63,552 bases of DNA, taken from NCBI GenBank assembly GCA_027576995.1, contig JANBQC010000080.1, positions 1 through 63,552 of the forward strand, read 5' to 3'. A program made the position numbers and the translations under genes. Positions 32,414-42,326 of the stretch are shown here, one piece after another. The notes under the pieces are model-generated. The model had not been told where the DNA came from. It saw only the letters and a program-made list of their open reading frames with translations, and made no database searches. Position 1 is the first letter of the stretch, and each line of letters opens with the position of its first letter. This DNA comes from Dimargaris cristalligena (Eukaryota > Kickxellomycota > Dimargaritomycetes > Dimargaritales > Dimargaritaceae).

Positions 32414-35400
32414 ATGTGTAAGTTATGATCCAAGAGGACCACGTCCTCTCTTTCCACTGTTTCAGAGCGGTTGGATTGCTCCACGAGTCAAGAGTATCGC
32501 GGCTCCTGTTCCACCCGATGGTCGCTTCGAAACAGGCCCTGTTTGGTTTACCTGTTATCGAGGTGTAAAGACGGGTCTAGGCACATCGAGACAACGCAAC
32601 CTAGTCCAAAACAGGTGTAGACAGCGTCCCATTCCTGGCCATGGCATTCGATTATCCCCCACCCTAGCGACTAAACCTACGCATATGCCCGCACTATTCG
32701 TATGTGTATCCATATCCTCTATACCTGACCACCGGACTCTATAAACAATCACCAGCCTTCGGAGGCTACAACACAAACACCGGAGGAGCCAGTAAGTAAT
32801 TACCCCTGTTTTAAGTGTAAACCCCGATCCCCATTGTGGGCCCACCATCCCTTCAATATGATATATTGCTGATACTAAATGCATCCAAATATATATCTAT
32901 ATCTATCTATCTTCCCATATATTGCCCAATGATCAGATACAGGTATCTTTGGTGCCCCCGCGTCGTCATCAGGGGGTGATGCGCCTAAACCTTCGCTAGG
33001 CTTCGGCACTTTTGGTGGCGGTGGAGCCGGTCCCACTGGATTTAGTTTCGGAGGAGCGGCCCCGGCCTCTGGAGCTAACCCTGCTCCCGTCGCTGCCAAA
33101 CCCGCCTCTTTCGGATTCGCGACCACCGCCACCAGCAGCGCCGCCGATTCAAGCGGCGCCCCTAAGCCCACCTTTGGCTTTGGCGCGACTCCCTCCTTCG
33201 GCGCGCCCGCCTCCAGCTCCAGCGCGGCTGCTCCTTCTTCCTTCGGTTCGTTCGGTAGCTTCTCCGGGAGTAGTACCTCCACGGCTCCCGCAGCGCTGGC
33301 GGAACCGGCCAAACCGGCCGCCTTCGGTGGCTTTAATTCGACCGGGGCCGCGCCGCTTAGCTTCGGTGGAGCCCCTGCTTCTTCTACCGCTAGTTCCACG
33401 GCTGGGGCTCCGCTTTCATTTGGCGGTGCCCCAGCCACCTCGATGGGCATGGGAGGGTCCGGACTTTTCGGCGGTTCCACCAAGCCCACGGCCGCCCCGG
33501 CATTCCCGACCTCCACCGGTGGCGGTGGAGGATTATTCGGAGATGCGACTGCCCAACCCGGCGGGTTTGGGATGCAGGCCAACAAAGGGGGCAGTCTCTT
33601 CGGCATGAATAAGGGCGGCTCTCTTTCGGCCTCAACGGGCGGTGAAGCCTCGGATAATAAGGAACCAGCGGGTAATGCTTCCGCCTCTATCGCCGGGTCT
33701 GCCGGTGGCTCTTCGTTCGGCGCTTTCTCCTCCATTCCCTCCACTTCGGCAACCGCGGCCCCTTCGTTTGGTGCCTTTTCCTCTATGGCAGGTGCATCGA
33801 CTGGCTCCACCGCTACTTCCGCATCCGCAGCGGCCCCGGCCTCAACTGGGGGCGGCTTTTCTATTGCCGGCAGTTCCAAAGGGAAACAACCCGAGTTCGG
33901 GGCTACTACGAACACCGAGGGCAGTCTACCCGCATCCACTTCCACCTCGATTGCGGGTGCCTCGACGAAGGCAGCCGCCCCACTCGGATTCGGTGCGACC
34001 GCCACCACTACTGCTACTACTTCGGCCCCGGCGGCACCCGGAGGCTTATTTGCCACGGTGACCCCCGCTCTGCCCTTCTCGCAGTCGACGGGTCTGGGTG
34101 ACAAACCAGCGGGCGGCCCGTTCGGATTGGGGACGACCACTACTTCTACTGCTACCTCTACGGCCGCTGCCCCAGCGACGTCTGCCCCGTTATCCCTCGG
34201 CATTACTGGTACTACTGTGACCACCCCGGCACCCCTATCGTTTGGTATCAGTGCTACCGCCCCCACCACTACCACCACCACCTCCTCCTCCATCGCTGCA
34301 CCCGCAACCTGCGCAGCAGCGAGCACGCCCGCATCCAACCTCGTTCCGGCGTCTACGGTGAATGCCATCGTCAACAACCTCAAGACCAAAACGCTGGAGG
34401 ATATTCTGAACAAATGGACCCTCGAGCTGAACGAGTGTTCGCGCGACTTCCATAAACAAGCCGTGGATGTGGCCAAATGGGACCAGGGCCTCCTGGATAA
34501 CGGCAAACTGATTTCGCAGTTGTACGCCGATACGGTCGAGGCCGAATTCACCCAGAAGGTCATTGACCAGAACTTGGAATACATCGAACTCCAACAAACC
34601 GACCTGGCCCGCACGTTGGCGGAATACGAAAAAGTGATCCTACCGGTGTACCAGTCCGCCAAAGCCCAATCGTCCAACTCGCACGTGAAAAACGCGGATG
34701 ATGAACGGGTGCGGGTTTACGACCTGGCCGAGGATGTCGGACGGCGGTTGGATAAGGTCAACAATCAGCTCACCGCCATTGTGGACGAAATTAACGAAGT
34801 GTCGGGCGTCGGCAATAATGGTGGGGCCAACGGGGGATCAGGAGAGGGTGCGGGTTCCGCGTCCACGGCTACCCAGCAGCAACGCCCAGGAGCGGCAGGT
34901 GGTAACGGTACCGCCCAGGATGATGATCCCTTCTCTCAGGTGGTGCAGATTCTGAACCACCACTTGACTTCGCTGGAATGGTTGGACCGGAGCACCCATA
35001 CGCTGAAACAACGCATCAACGACTTAAATCAAGTGCAAACCCAACAACAACAGCAACAGCAGGCCGGACGTAATAACCAGTGGACCGAAGTGGGCAGTCG
35101 GCCTTCGACCCAGACCGGTGGAATGGCCATGGTAGGAGGGGGGGGTACCAACGGTGGTGGAGGAGCGGCCCGTTATCCGCAGATGCCCCCACCCGGCACG
35201 GTGGTTCCCCCGACCCCTTCCTACCACCACCGCCCTGCGAGCCACGGTGGGGTGGTGACTTACCCGGGCACTGTCGCCCCATCCACCCAAGCCCGCACCA
35301 CCTCCGCCCCCCCGGCGGCGGGGGTACTGGGTACTCCGTCCCGGTCTTCCATGATCAATTTTACCCACTCTTTCCAACCGACGCCGTTGTCCCGGTACGC

Positions 35401-35611
35401 CAGCCAACATACCTGGAGTAGCAACGGAGTTCAGCAACAACAACAGCCCACCGCCCCAGTGACCAGTAGCAGTGGCGGGATGGGATCATTCGGTAGTTTC
35501 GCAACTCCGGCCGTCTCCAATCCGACTACTACGACTAATACCCTGACTAGCTCGCTCTTTGGAGCGGCTACCCCGACGCCTAATACTACCACCAGCCTGT
35601 TTGGCCGTTAA
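32414..35611 (+). CDS. FG-repeat nucleoporin NSP1/NUP62
   Basis: Exons are 32414-32417 (only ATG T), 32756-32791 (36 bases) and 32937-35611, 904 residues. It lines the nuclear pore channel and scaffolds the central transport subcomplex. The N-terminus reads MSFGGYNTNTGG, then about 470 residues of FG/SFG/LFG repeats in an Ala/Ser/Thr/Gly background. From about residue 487 comes the Nsp1_C coiled-coil domain (VNNLKTKTLEDILNKWTLEL onward, to about 710), followed by a Gln run. Unlike typical Nsp1 and Nup62, which end at the coiled coil, a tail of about 185 Gly/Pro/Thr/Gln-rich residues follows and ends with further FG motifs (SSLFGAA, SLFGR). The first exons are inferred: ATG T, GTAAGT, then CC TTC. 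The join gives the classic MSFG start. The intron-2 acceptor is chosen at 32936; 32942 would shorten the protein by two residues. Confidence 0.93.
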
Positions 35612-35930
35612 AGTAATGTCCATCGGAGGTGCATTAAGCCACCTCCCCTACTTCCAGTACACTCCCCCAATTATATATAACTTTGACCGGTTGCTAAACT
35701 TTTTGATAGGGGGGGGGGGTGCTTTATATTTTACGTGCAAGTCCGCATAACATCCGTATTAGCATATGTCTGGGCCGAATGGATATCGTTTACTACACAT
35801 CGGGCACGTACCCTTTCTTCGCCGCCAACCAAACTACCCCCCTTTTTTTAAATGCTTACATATGCCCGCTTTTAAGATCGCTTTGACCGTTTGATCCAAA
35901 TAAATATATCTGATAGCCAGTTGAAGTATG
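35612..35930. other. 3' region of the nucleoporin gene
   Basis: Contains a run of ten G at about 35708 and an AATAAA-like signal near 35899. No gene. Confidence 0.6.
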
Positions 35931-36076
35931 CATATGGGAGAAGTTCATTCAGGCTGTATAACGAAAAATCCATTGGATGAGGCCAATATTACTGGTTAAA
36001 AGCTTTCCTCACATATATTCGCCCATACACGTATGATGTAAAACCTTATACAGCTGGTTTGAATTTCATCCATATG
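35931..36076 (+). mobile_element. MITE-like repeat, copy D (best preserved termini)
   Basis: A 146-base element. Its two ends are inverted repeats: reading inwards, 25 of 33 positions agree, from CATATGG to GCTGTATAA. It has no open frame. Its termini are the clearest of the family and define the element. The genes on either side are the nucleoporin gene and the eL21 gene. Confidence 0.82.
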
Positions 36077-36223
36077 CTAACAATGGTTTAATCTCGGTGA
36101 GATTAGTGTTTCTGTGGCTAAGTGGTTTTTGACGGAGGAGGAGGAGAACGCTCTAGTCAGTAATATGTACGTATCTTTCAATTCCTATAATTACCACCCT
36201 GGGATTGATTTAAACGCAGGCGG

Positions 36224-36327
36224 TTCAAGGGACTCGGCAGGGTAGTGGTTAAGACGACTGCCGTACCTCATTGCTGATCTATGTTTAGAGAGCTGGAGCG
36301 GTGGTGATTTTAAGCTAGTCCCTTGAA
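36224..36327 (+). ncRNA. candidate structured RNA enclosed by an 11-pair stem
   Basis: TTCAAGGGACT at 36224-36234 is perfectly complementary to AGTCCCTTGAA at 36317-36327. Directly inside, CGGCAG (36235-36240) pairs with CTGCCG (36258-36263). The loop reads GGTAGTGGTTAAGACGA, like the D-loop region of class II tRNAs. No B box is present and no anticodon arm closes. It could be a tRNA-derived relic, a small structured RNA, or a short inverted-repeat element. Confidence 0.35.
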
Positions 36328-36843
36328 TTTGATAATACACCGCAACTATTGCTCCTCAAGGTGGCACACGAGTCCAGAGAGTAAAGTAGCCTGATCGGAT
36401 TAGCAGAGGGAAAGGATTATGCAATTAAGGTGGATTAGTATCAGCTGACATCACGTGGTTCAAATGGGAGGATATTTTTTTTCGACCAGACCTTTGAGGG
36501 AGAAAGGTGGGATAAAAAAAGAGCGATGGGAAAATAAAAATTTAAAAGGCCCCTTTAAGCGGGGCGGGCGGGGCAGCCAAAGTAGGGTGCGCCTCCTACT
36601 TTTTGAGCGTACCACCCACATATAATACACACACACACTATTCTCCTAAAAATCCCCCAGTGTGGGAGATGAATGCCCTGTTGCTACTCGACCTTGGGGC
36701 ATACGGTCCACACCCGGGGCTATAGTGGTGTGGCATTGGCCCATACCCATCATATACATTTTCACATACCCATAGCGAAAGAGAGTGAGTGAGAGAGTAG
36801 GAGGGGGGGAGAAAGAGAGAGCGGGAGAGGCAGGAGAAGCAGC

Positions 36844-36851
<8 letters not shown>

Positions 36852-36877
<26 letters not shown>
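36852..36877 (+). repeat. (GA)n microsatellite upstream of the eL21 gene
   Basis: About 13 GA units within a longer purine-rich stretch (36780-36880). Confidence 0.85.
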
Positions 36878-37233
36878 TAAAACCACGGCGGCGGGGATCT
36901 TTTGCAAAAGCTGGGGTGGGTTAGGGCAAGAATATACTACCACCACCACACTATCATATTGTGAGAAACGCATAGAGTATAGCATAGGAAGAAAAACGGC
37001 GGGGGCATAGTGGCATAAAACTTTCACCCTGGAGGCCGGCAGATCTGTTTCCTCCTCTTTCGTTTGGATAATCTTGCCAACCCATTCTTTCCTCCTCTCT
37101 CCCCTTAACACTTTTTTATTTCCTAGTAAATAAAAGTACGGAAAGGTAAGCCTCCATCACATCCTCCTCGGTCTCATCTACTCTGCTCTACTCTACCCTA
37201 CTCTACTTCCGATCCCACACACCACCACCGCCG

Positions 37234-37680
37234 GTGAGTAGAAGAAACTTCTCCTTCGGTCCCCCCTCCTACTCTGCTCATCCACAGCGGATCTACCACC
37301 TACTTCGGCCAGTTTGAGTGGAGGAGGGGTGGGGGACTCCACTCCACCAGTGGATTCCGTTGGATCTACTCAACTGCCCGGTTTCTTTTTTTAGATCGCG
37401 AGGTGACTTAGATCTACCGGTGGGATCTACTTACTACCGGTTGATCGTGCTCCGGATCTACTCCTTCGTCCAGATCTAGATCTGTTTGCGGGCAACGATC
37501 TATCAAGTGTCTATACTGGGTTGATCGCGGGGCCCGGGCGAATATAGATCGGGCGATCTACTCCCTGGTTCCTCCCTTCTTGATTCAATCCCTTCCCTCC
37601 GATCTCAGTCATCTAATCTACCTCTACCACCCTACCCTATCCTACCCACACCTCCTCCCCTTATTTCTTCGATAGTTTAG
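37234..37680 (+). promoter_or_regulatory. leader intron of the eL21 gene with GATCTA motif array
   Basis: Begins GTGAGT after a pyrimidine-rich leader exon and ends TTTAG six bases before the ATG, so it is very likely a 447-base intron in the untranslated leader. It holds eight exact GATCTA words at 37290, 37363, 37411, 37424, 37455, 37473, 37497 and 37555, mostly inside GGATCTACT/C, plus GATCTG, GATCTC and several GATCG variants. Chance would give well under one. A leader intron in a ribosomal protein gene often carries expression-enhancing signals; that this array does so is inference. Confidence 0.6.
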
Positions 37681-37686
37681 CCCACC

Positions 37687-38169
37687 ATGCCTCACTCTTT
37701 CGGTTATCGCGCCCGCACCCGGCACATGTTTGCCCGCAACTTCCGGGACCATGGTACCGTGAAGCTGTCGACCTACCTCAAGATCTACAAGGTGGGCGAT
37801 ATTGTGGACATCAAGGCCAACGCCGCCGAACAGCGTGGTATGCCCCACAAGTACTACCACGGTCGTACCGGTATCATCTTCAACGTGTCCAAGTCCGCCG
37901 TCGGTGTCATCATCAACAAGCGCGTGGGTGGCCGCTTCATTGAGAAGCGCGTGTACATCCGTATCGAGCACATCCGTCACTCCAAGTGCCGGGCTGACTT
38001 CAAGGACCGTGTCCGCGCCAACGACGCCAAGCGCGCCGAGGCTAAGCTGAACGGTGAAACCATCTCGATGAAGCGTATCCCCGGTCAGCCCCGTGCCGGT
38101 CACTTCGTTACCATCAAGAACAACTTCCCCACTACCATCCAGCCCATCCCTTACGATACCCTCATTTAA
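37687..38169 (+). CDS. RPL21: 60S ribosomal protein eL21 (RPL21)
   Basis: 160 residues, the usual eukaryotic length. It is a structural protein of the large cytosolic ribosomal subunit. The sequence MPHSFGYRARTRHMFARNFR, the KVGDIVDIKANAAEQRGMPHKYYHGRTG segment and GVIINKRVGGRFIEKRVYIRIEH are diagnostic. The ATG stands in CCCACCATGCC, just after the proposed leader intron. Codon choice is strongly biased to C-ending codons (AAC, AAG, GTC, CGT), more than in neighbouring genes, as expected for high expression. An AATAAA follows at 38387. The coding part has no intron. Confidence 0.98.
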   Translation: MPHSFGYRARTRHMFARNFRDHGTVKLSTYLKIYKVGDIVDIKANAAEQRGMPHKYYHGRTGIIFNVSKSAVGVIINKRVGGRFIEKRVYIRIEHIRHSKCRADFKDRVRANDAKRAEAKLNGETISMKRIPGQPRAGHFVTIKNNFPTTIQPIPYDTLI

Positions 38170-39033
38170 ACAACAACATCAACACTCTCTATCCTCCTCC
38201 CCCTCCCTCCCCTATCATTGGATCGGAGGGTGGGTGTGGTGTGGTGTGGCGGCGGCGGTGTTCGTGGTTGGCTTCAGGCGGCTGTCGGCGTGACTTTTGC
38301 GCAGTATTTTATACATACACCCCCTTCATTCATTCATGTCACACTTTGTTGCACTGTCGCATACCGTGTGTGGGTGACGCCAGTTTTAATAAACGTGTTT
38401 TTCCGTGCCTAGGTTTTGTTCCTTTTTGTTATTTGGGGGATTTTAGTGAGGTTTATGGGTGAGGGGAGTAAGGGAGATTGAACAGATAGGCATAGTTGTT
38501 GCAGTAATTGCGAGCCCGGGAGGTGCGCTCTTTTCCATTGTATATCGATGCAAGACAAGGGAACGATCTCGAAAAGGATTAGGTGACTTTTTTTATTTTA
38601 TTTTTTGCTGCTAGGATTAGTTTGTAGTGCTTTATTGGGGAAACTGACGAATTCACTCTGGGCCTCCTCCATTATTTCGAAATATTTTATGAACACCGGC
38701 GATAGTACTGCAAGCTATGGTGTATCATTTTTCCAAGAAGACTGTAGTGTGATCATTGCTGAAGACTTCTTGCACCCAGTCGCTCTGATTCATTCTGGCT
38801 GTAACTGCAAAGTAGCCTTCGACTCGTCCCTTATTTCTCCTCAACAACCCCCACCAATACTGTATTATCTATGAAAACTAAGATTTAATTGAGAAAAACA
38901 AGAAAGACCATGGCCATATTATTATAGAGCAATGTGTATAAAGAAGAGATACTTGATCAACAACTGCGATGCATACTACCAATTGCAAAGACCCTGGTAC
39001 AACCACCCAGGTAGGCATTAAGCCAGGCCTTTT
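38170..39033. other. convergent spacer between the eL21 and mitochondrial uL15 genes
   Basis: The eL21 3' untranslated region ends near 38387-38410 (AATAAA). The frame at 38605-38874 has no support. No RNA gene is seen. Confidence 0.55.
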
Positions 39034-39888
39034 TTAGGGGGTATCAGTCAGCGACTTGGGCTCAATCACAATGGTAGTGGGTTTAGCATCGGCTGGGGCC
39101 AGATAACCGCGGTTTTCGACATCAGAATACCAGGCGAGTTCCTTGGGGTGGTTAGGTTTAGCGAATTTGGGCAACACGGCGAACTTGTGGGGGAGGAGCA
39201 GGGCGCGCATGGCCAAACGGTTATGGAACACATTAGTCACTTTACCCCCGGCGCGTTCGATGGAGGCCATGGCCCCCCGCGAGGCCTTGGACACTTCGAT
39301 GGTGACCTTGGTATCGAAATGCTCGTGGCCTTGACTGAGGAGTTTGACACCGTCCTTGATGCAGGTCACACAACGGGAGTCCTTGAGGACCTTCATGGTA
39401 ATCACCTGCGTAGGATCGATCCGGCCGGTACGGATCCAGTGCTGCAACCGATCCAGGTTAAGCACCTGGTAGTGTTTCTTGAAAATATTGGTAAACCCTC
39501 GTTTGGGGAACAGTTGGTGGAACGGGGTTTGGCCACCTTCAAACCCTCGCCGCGGTTTGCCATTGCCCGAACGGGCTTTTTGACCCTTGTGGCCCCGCCC
39601 CGACGTACCCCCGTGGCCGGAACTGCCGCCCCGACCGAGGCGTTTGACTTGTTTGACGGACCCCGGCACGTGGCTGATGTTGTGCAGACCGATCTTGACC
39701 GTCGGAGGAGCAACATGGGTCGTCGACAAGGAACGGGGGTGGGGGACAAGGCCTACCAGAGTCGCCGCAGCGGGGGTCGGCGTGATCTGGTGGAAGGAGG
39801 GACGTAGAAGAGTGGGGAGGGGTGTAAGAATGGAACGCCGGGACAGCTGAGCCTGGCCGGCAATGCGGATCGCCCTGGCCGGAAACAT
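39034..39888 (-). CDS. mitochondrial large-subunit ribosomal protein uL15m
   Basis: 284 residues. Residues 1-60 are an Arg/Ser/Leu-rich, acid-free mitochondrial presequence. The uL15 body starts at KIGLHNISHVPGS. The Gly/Arg-rich signature GRGGSSGHGGTSGRGHKG at 85-102 and GFEGGQTPFHQLFPKRGF that follow it are typical of the L15 family. The C-terminal half has the SKASRGAMASIERAGGKVTNVF core. In yeast the counterpart is Mrpl10. It has no intron. The start ATG is the only one that gives a presequence. It acts in the mitochondrial ribosome, near the peptidyl-transferase-side RNA. The large open frame on the other strand is a shadow of GC-rich codons. Confidence 0.93.
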   Translation of the reverse strand: MFPARAIRIAGQAQLSRRSILTPLPTLLRPSFHQITPTPAAATLVGLVPHPRSLSTTHVAPPTVKIGLHNISHVPGSVKQVKRLGRGGSSGHGGTSGRGHKGQKARSGNGKPRRGFEGGQTPFHQLFPKRGFTNIFKKHYQVLNLDRLQHWIRTGRIDPTQVITMKVLKDSRCVTCIKDGVKLLSQGHEHFDTKVTIEVSKASRGAMASIERAGGKVTNVFHNRLAMRALLLPHKFAVLPKFAKPNHPKELAWYSDVENRGYLAPADAKPTTIVIEPKSLTDTP

Positions 39889-41389
39889 GCTGGTACAAAA
39901 TTTGGAAATGATATAAAAGGGGGACTAGGTGTGATGTATCAAGAAATAAAAGTAGGTTGATCACGAATCCGGGAGAGATGGGAGCAGAACGAAGCTTCAG
40001 GCTAAGGTGATAGAATCAAGGGACATTCAATCGCAGCGGATCGGGGTTGGTACCGCGAATCAGGCTGACGTTGCCGAGTGGATATAACTATGGGGTTTAT
40101 GATCTCGCTCGCTGCTTGGAATCTGAATGTACTAGTTAAGGCGCCGCTGGTCTTCTTCATAGGGGGATGTCGTCCCTCCAATCCTCTGATCCAGCAGTAT
40201 TAAGAACAGCAAGCAACCTATATGGAGGAGTGGGTAAATGTGGTGTATGTGCTAGGGCAGTTCGGTTGAACCCCAAAGTCCCGTGACTCGGGCTAGTTAT
40301 ACTCTGAGCCCCTCCATTAATTCAGTGTGGTCGCAATATACGACTCCACTTATGTGGCCGAGTGCCTTACCACATACTGTGTTAGCTGTACTTAATCTTT
40401 TAAGAAGCGATTAAATCGGCGTTGAGATTGGACCCAAGGGGAAAGGGGCGATATATAATGCCCATATTATGATAATAACTACTTATTAATTCAAACAGTT
40501 ATTAAAAAGGTATAATAAACCGGGCGAGATATATTCAGGGGGAGATAGATTAGGCAGTTACCCAGCAGCCTACATAGCATGTTTGAAGAGGGTGTAAGTA
40601 TGTCCTATTTTTGGTGATACCGGACCACCTGTTCTTGTATTAAGCAGACTTCCATTTCCAGAACGTGGCTGGTTTACCACCAAGTTACCATCATGTTTCC
40701 TAAACAGAAAGACTAGACAATCAAACGGCTAAGATAAGCAGGGTACCTAACCATACCATTAAGCCGCTTAAGGAAAATTTCAACACAACCATATAGGATA
40801 TTATATGAAATATTAGCAAAACAATGATACGGGTATGTGCACTCTCTTCCATTACAACCATATCTCCATAGTACATTTTTTCGTGATACAGCTGGGTTGA
40901 ATTCACCACATTTGAAACATATATCCCTACATGCATTGGTTGATCTACAATTTACATTTAGTAATATTATATCCATCGATTGCAAACCACATCTCAAACA
41001 CTTGCACTACTACTTATGGCAGGGTAGTTGTTGTTGGTATAGCAGGCTTGCTTTTATTATTACCGGTGGTTGCCAGCAGAATAAGGCTCTAGTTTCGTAA
41101 TTTTCTACATCCATAGACACGGGATGTAGACTTAATAGGATGGGATGCGAAGTTGCGGGGTTTTGGAACTGGGATACTACTCCAGTGACCTACAGCGGTA
41201 CCAAGTTCCCGGTTCCGTGTATATGAGGGGCCAGAATACCCCAGTGGCCCCCCACCTTGTCATTGGAGTGTGGATACGCCGAATCTGTTGGGGAATTCTC
41301 CGTTGGGTTCTGTTCAGCGACTTTCCCCAACGCTTACCCAGGTGTAAGCTAGCTAACTGCAAAGTTTAGGCAAGACCGGCAATCCCAGT
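39889..41389. other. intergenic, with one possible diverged MITE
   Basis: AT-rich after 40400. A stretch at about 40770-40912 resembles both ends of the MITE family (see separate entry). No gene is seen. Confidence 0.5.
40770..40912 (-). mobile_element. possible diverged MITE copy
   Basis: The right side reads TTTTTCGTGATACAGC then TGGGTTGAATTCACC, close to TTTTTCGTTATACAGC in the family (copy C orientation). The left side has AAAATTTCAACACAACCATATAGG against AAAATTCAAACCAGCTGTATAAGG. The length (about 143) fits. Identity is perhaps 65-75 percent by eye, so this is tentative. Confidence 0.35.
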
Positions 41390-41727
41390 TTAACCATGGT
41401 TAAGGCAATCAGAACAGGGCAGAGGCAGCCGAGTACCCACCGCGGTGGGAATCGCATGAGGATATCCGTCCGCTATCCCTGACTGAAAATAGGCAATGCT
41501 GCTCTCCAGAAAACGCCATGTGGGTCGTTTAGCTGCTGACTCGGATTTCCGGAGAATGTATTGGTAAGGTTTGTCCTTTAGCCGGGGGTAGAGACCGCAG
41601 GTCCAATCCACGTGGGCGGGCCTCCCTGGATTCGGGGACTGGGAATTGCCCTTCTCTAGTACAGCCGGTTCATTCGGGTCGCCCTGTAGGAGGATGCCCG
41701 CCGCTAGGAGGGGTGTGGCATTCGAAC
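41390..41727 (-). CDS. possible exon of an unknown protein
   Basis: A minus-strand frame of about 112 codons begins right after a good acceptor (ATTGTTAG) and is GC-richer than the flanks. It reads ATPLLAAGILLQGDPNEP near the start, contains WTCGLYPRLKDKPYQYILRK, and ends CSDCLNHG. There is no ATG in the right place, so an upstream exon beyond 41740 would be needed; I could not find one with certainty. I do not recognise the product. It may be a gene fragment or chance. Confidence 0.28.
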
Positions 41728-41995
41728 CTAACAATGGGTGACGGCAATTGTACGGGGCACTGGCAGGTGATGTGATTGCAGTAGGGAAGGAAGGGGGAGA
41801 AAGTATCTTCTGTTCAAACCCCTCCTTCTAGACTTCCGACTTGCAGATTGTGCTTGGATCCCCTGGACAAGTGGCCACATCATTCTGCAGGCGTTACTTG
41901 TTTGCCGTGCTGACTGGTTGGTGACAGAGTATTTCCCCGGTTTCGGAATCCTTTCTGGGCCGGCCGAAGGGGGAGAGGATATGGCAGAGTCTCGG

Positions 41996-42003
41996 TATAA
42001 AAG
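41996..42003 (+). promoter_or_regulatory. TATA box of the cytochrome P450 reductase gene
   Basis: TATAAAAG lies 331 bases before the ATG at 42327. It is followed by a long CT-rich leader (42030-42320) with no obvious intron. Confidence 0.6.
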
Positions 42004-42326
42004 GGTTGGAGAGTTCCCCACTCTCCTTAACACGCCATTTCATTTTCAACCAATCGTTTCGATTTCTCCTTACTATTATTGTCCCTGGCCCTTGTGCGCT
42101 CCACCGATTGATTTGTTCGCCTGTTTGGGAGACAGATTTGACTGAGGCCAATACCGTATTTTTCTCCTCAAAGAAAATCATCCCACGGCATTATCTGGCT
42201 TACTCTTCTTACCCCTTATTAAACCCTTCACTCCCCTCTGCCCGCCCCCGGCACTGCCTCTACCTTTCCTTTACTCTATTTATCTCTTTTGCCATCCGCC
42301 TCTTTCGTGTATGTAATTCCCCCACC

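Larger units (their letters stand above)
36077..37233. other. promoter region and first leader exon of the eL21 gene
   Basis: Contains a stem-enclosed candidate RNA (36224-36327), a (GA)n run at about 36852-36877, a GC-rich block near 36550-36590, and a CTCTAC-rich stretch at 37176-37210 that probably marks the transcription start. The first leader exon ends at 37233 before GTGAGT. Confidence 0.5.

Noticed and set aside
32875..34677. A 600-codon minus-strand frame opposite the nucleoporin gene
   Set aside because: It is the antisense of the Ala/Gly/Ser-rich FG region; the composition (Ala/Pro/Val) is explained entirely by that.
36224..36327. A class II tRNA (Ser/Leu type)
   Set aside because: The D-loop-like text is there, but the B box and T arm are missing and the closing stem has 11 rather than 7 pairs.
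42006..42326. A longer N-terminus for the P450 reductase
   Set aside because: The region directly follows the TATA box and is a pyrimidine-rich leader; the later ATG has ideal context and puts the membrane anchor in its usual place.
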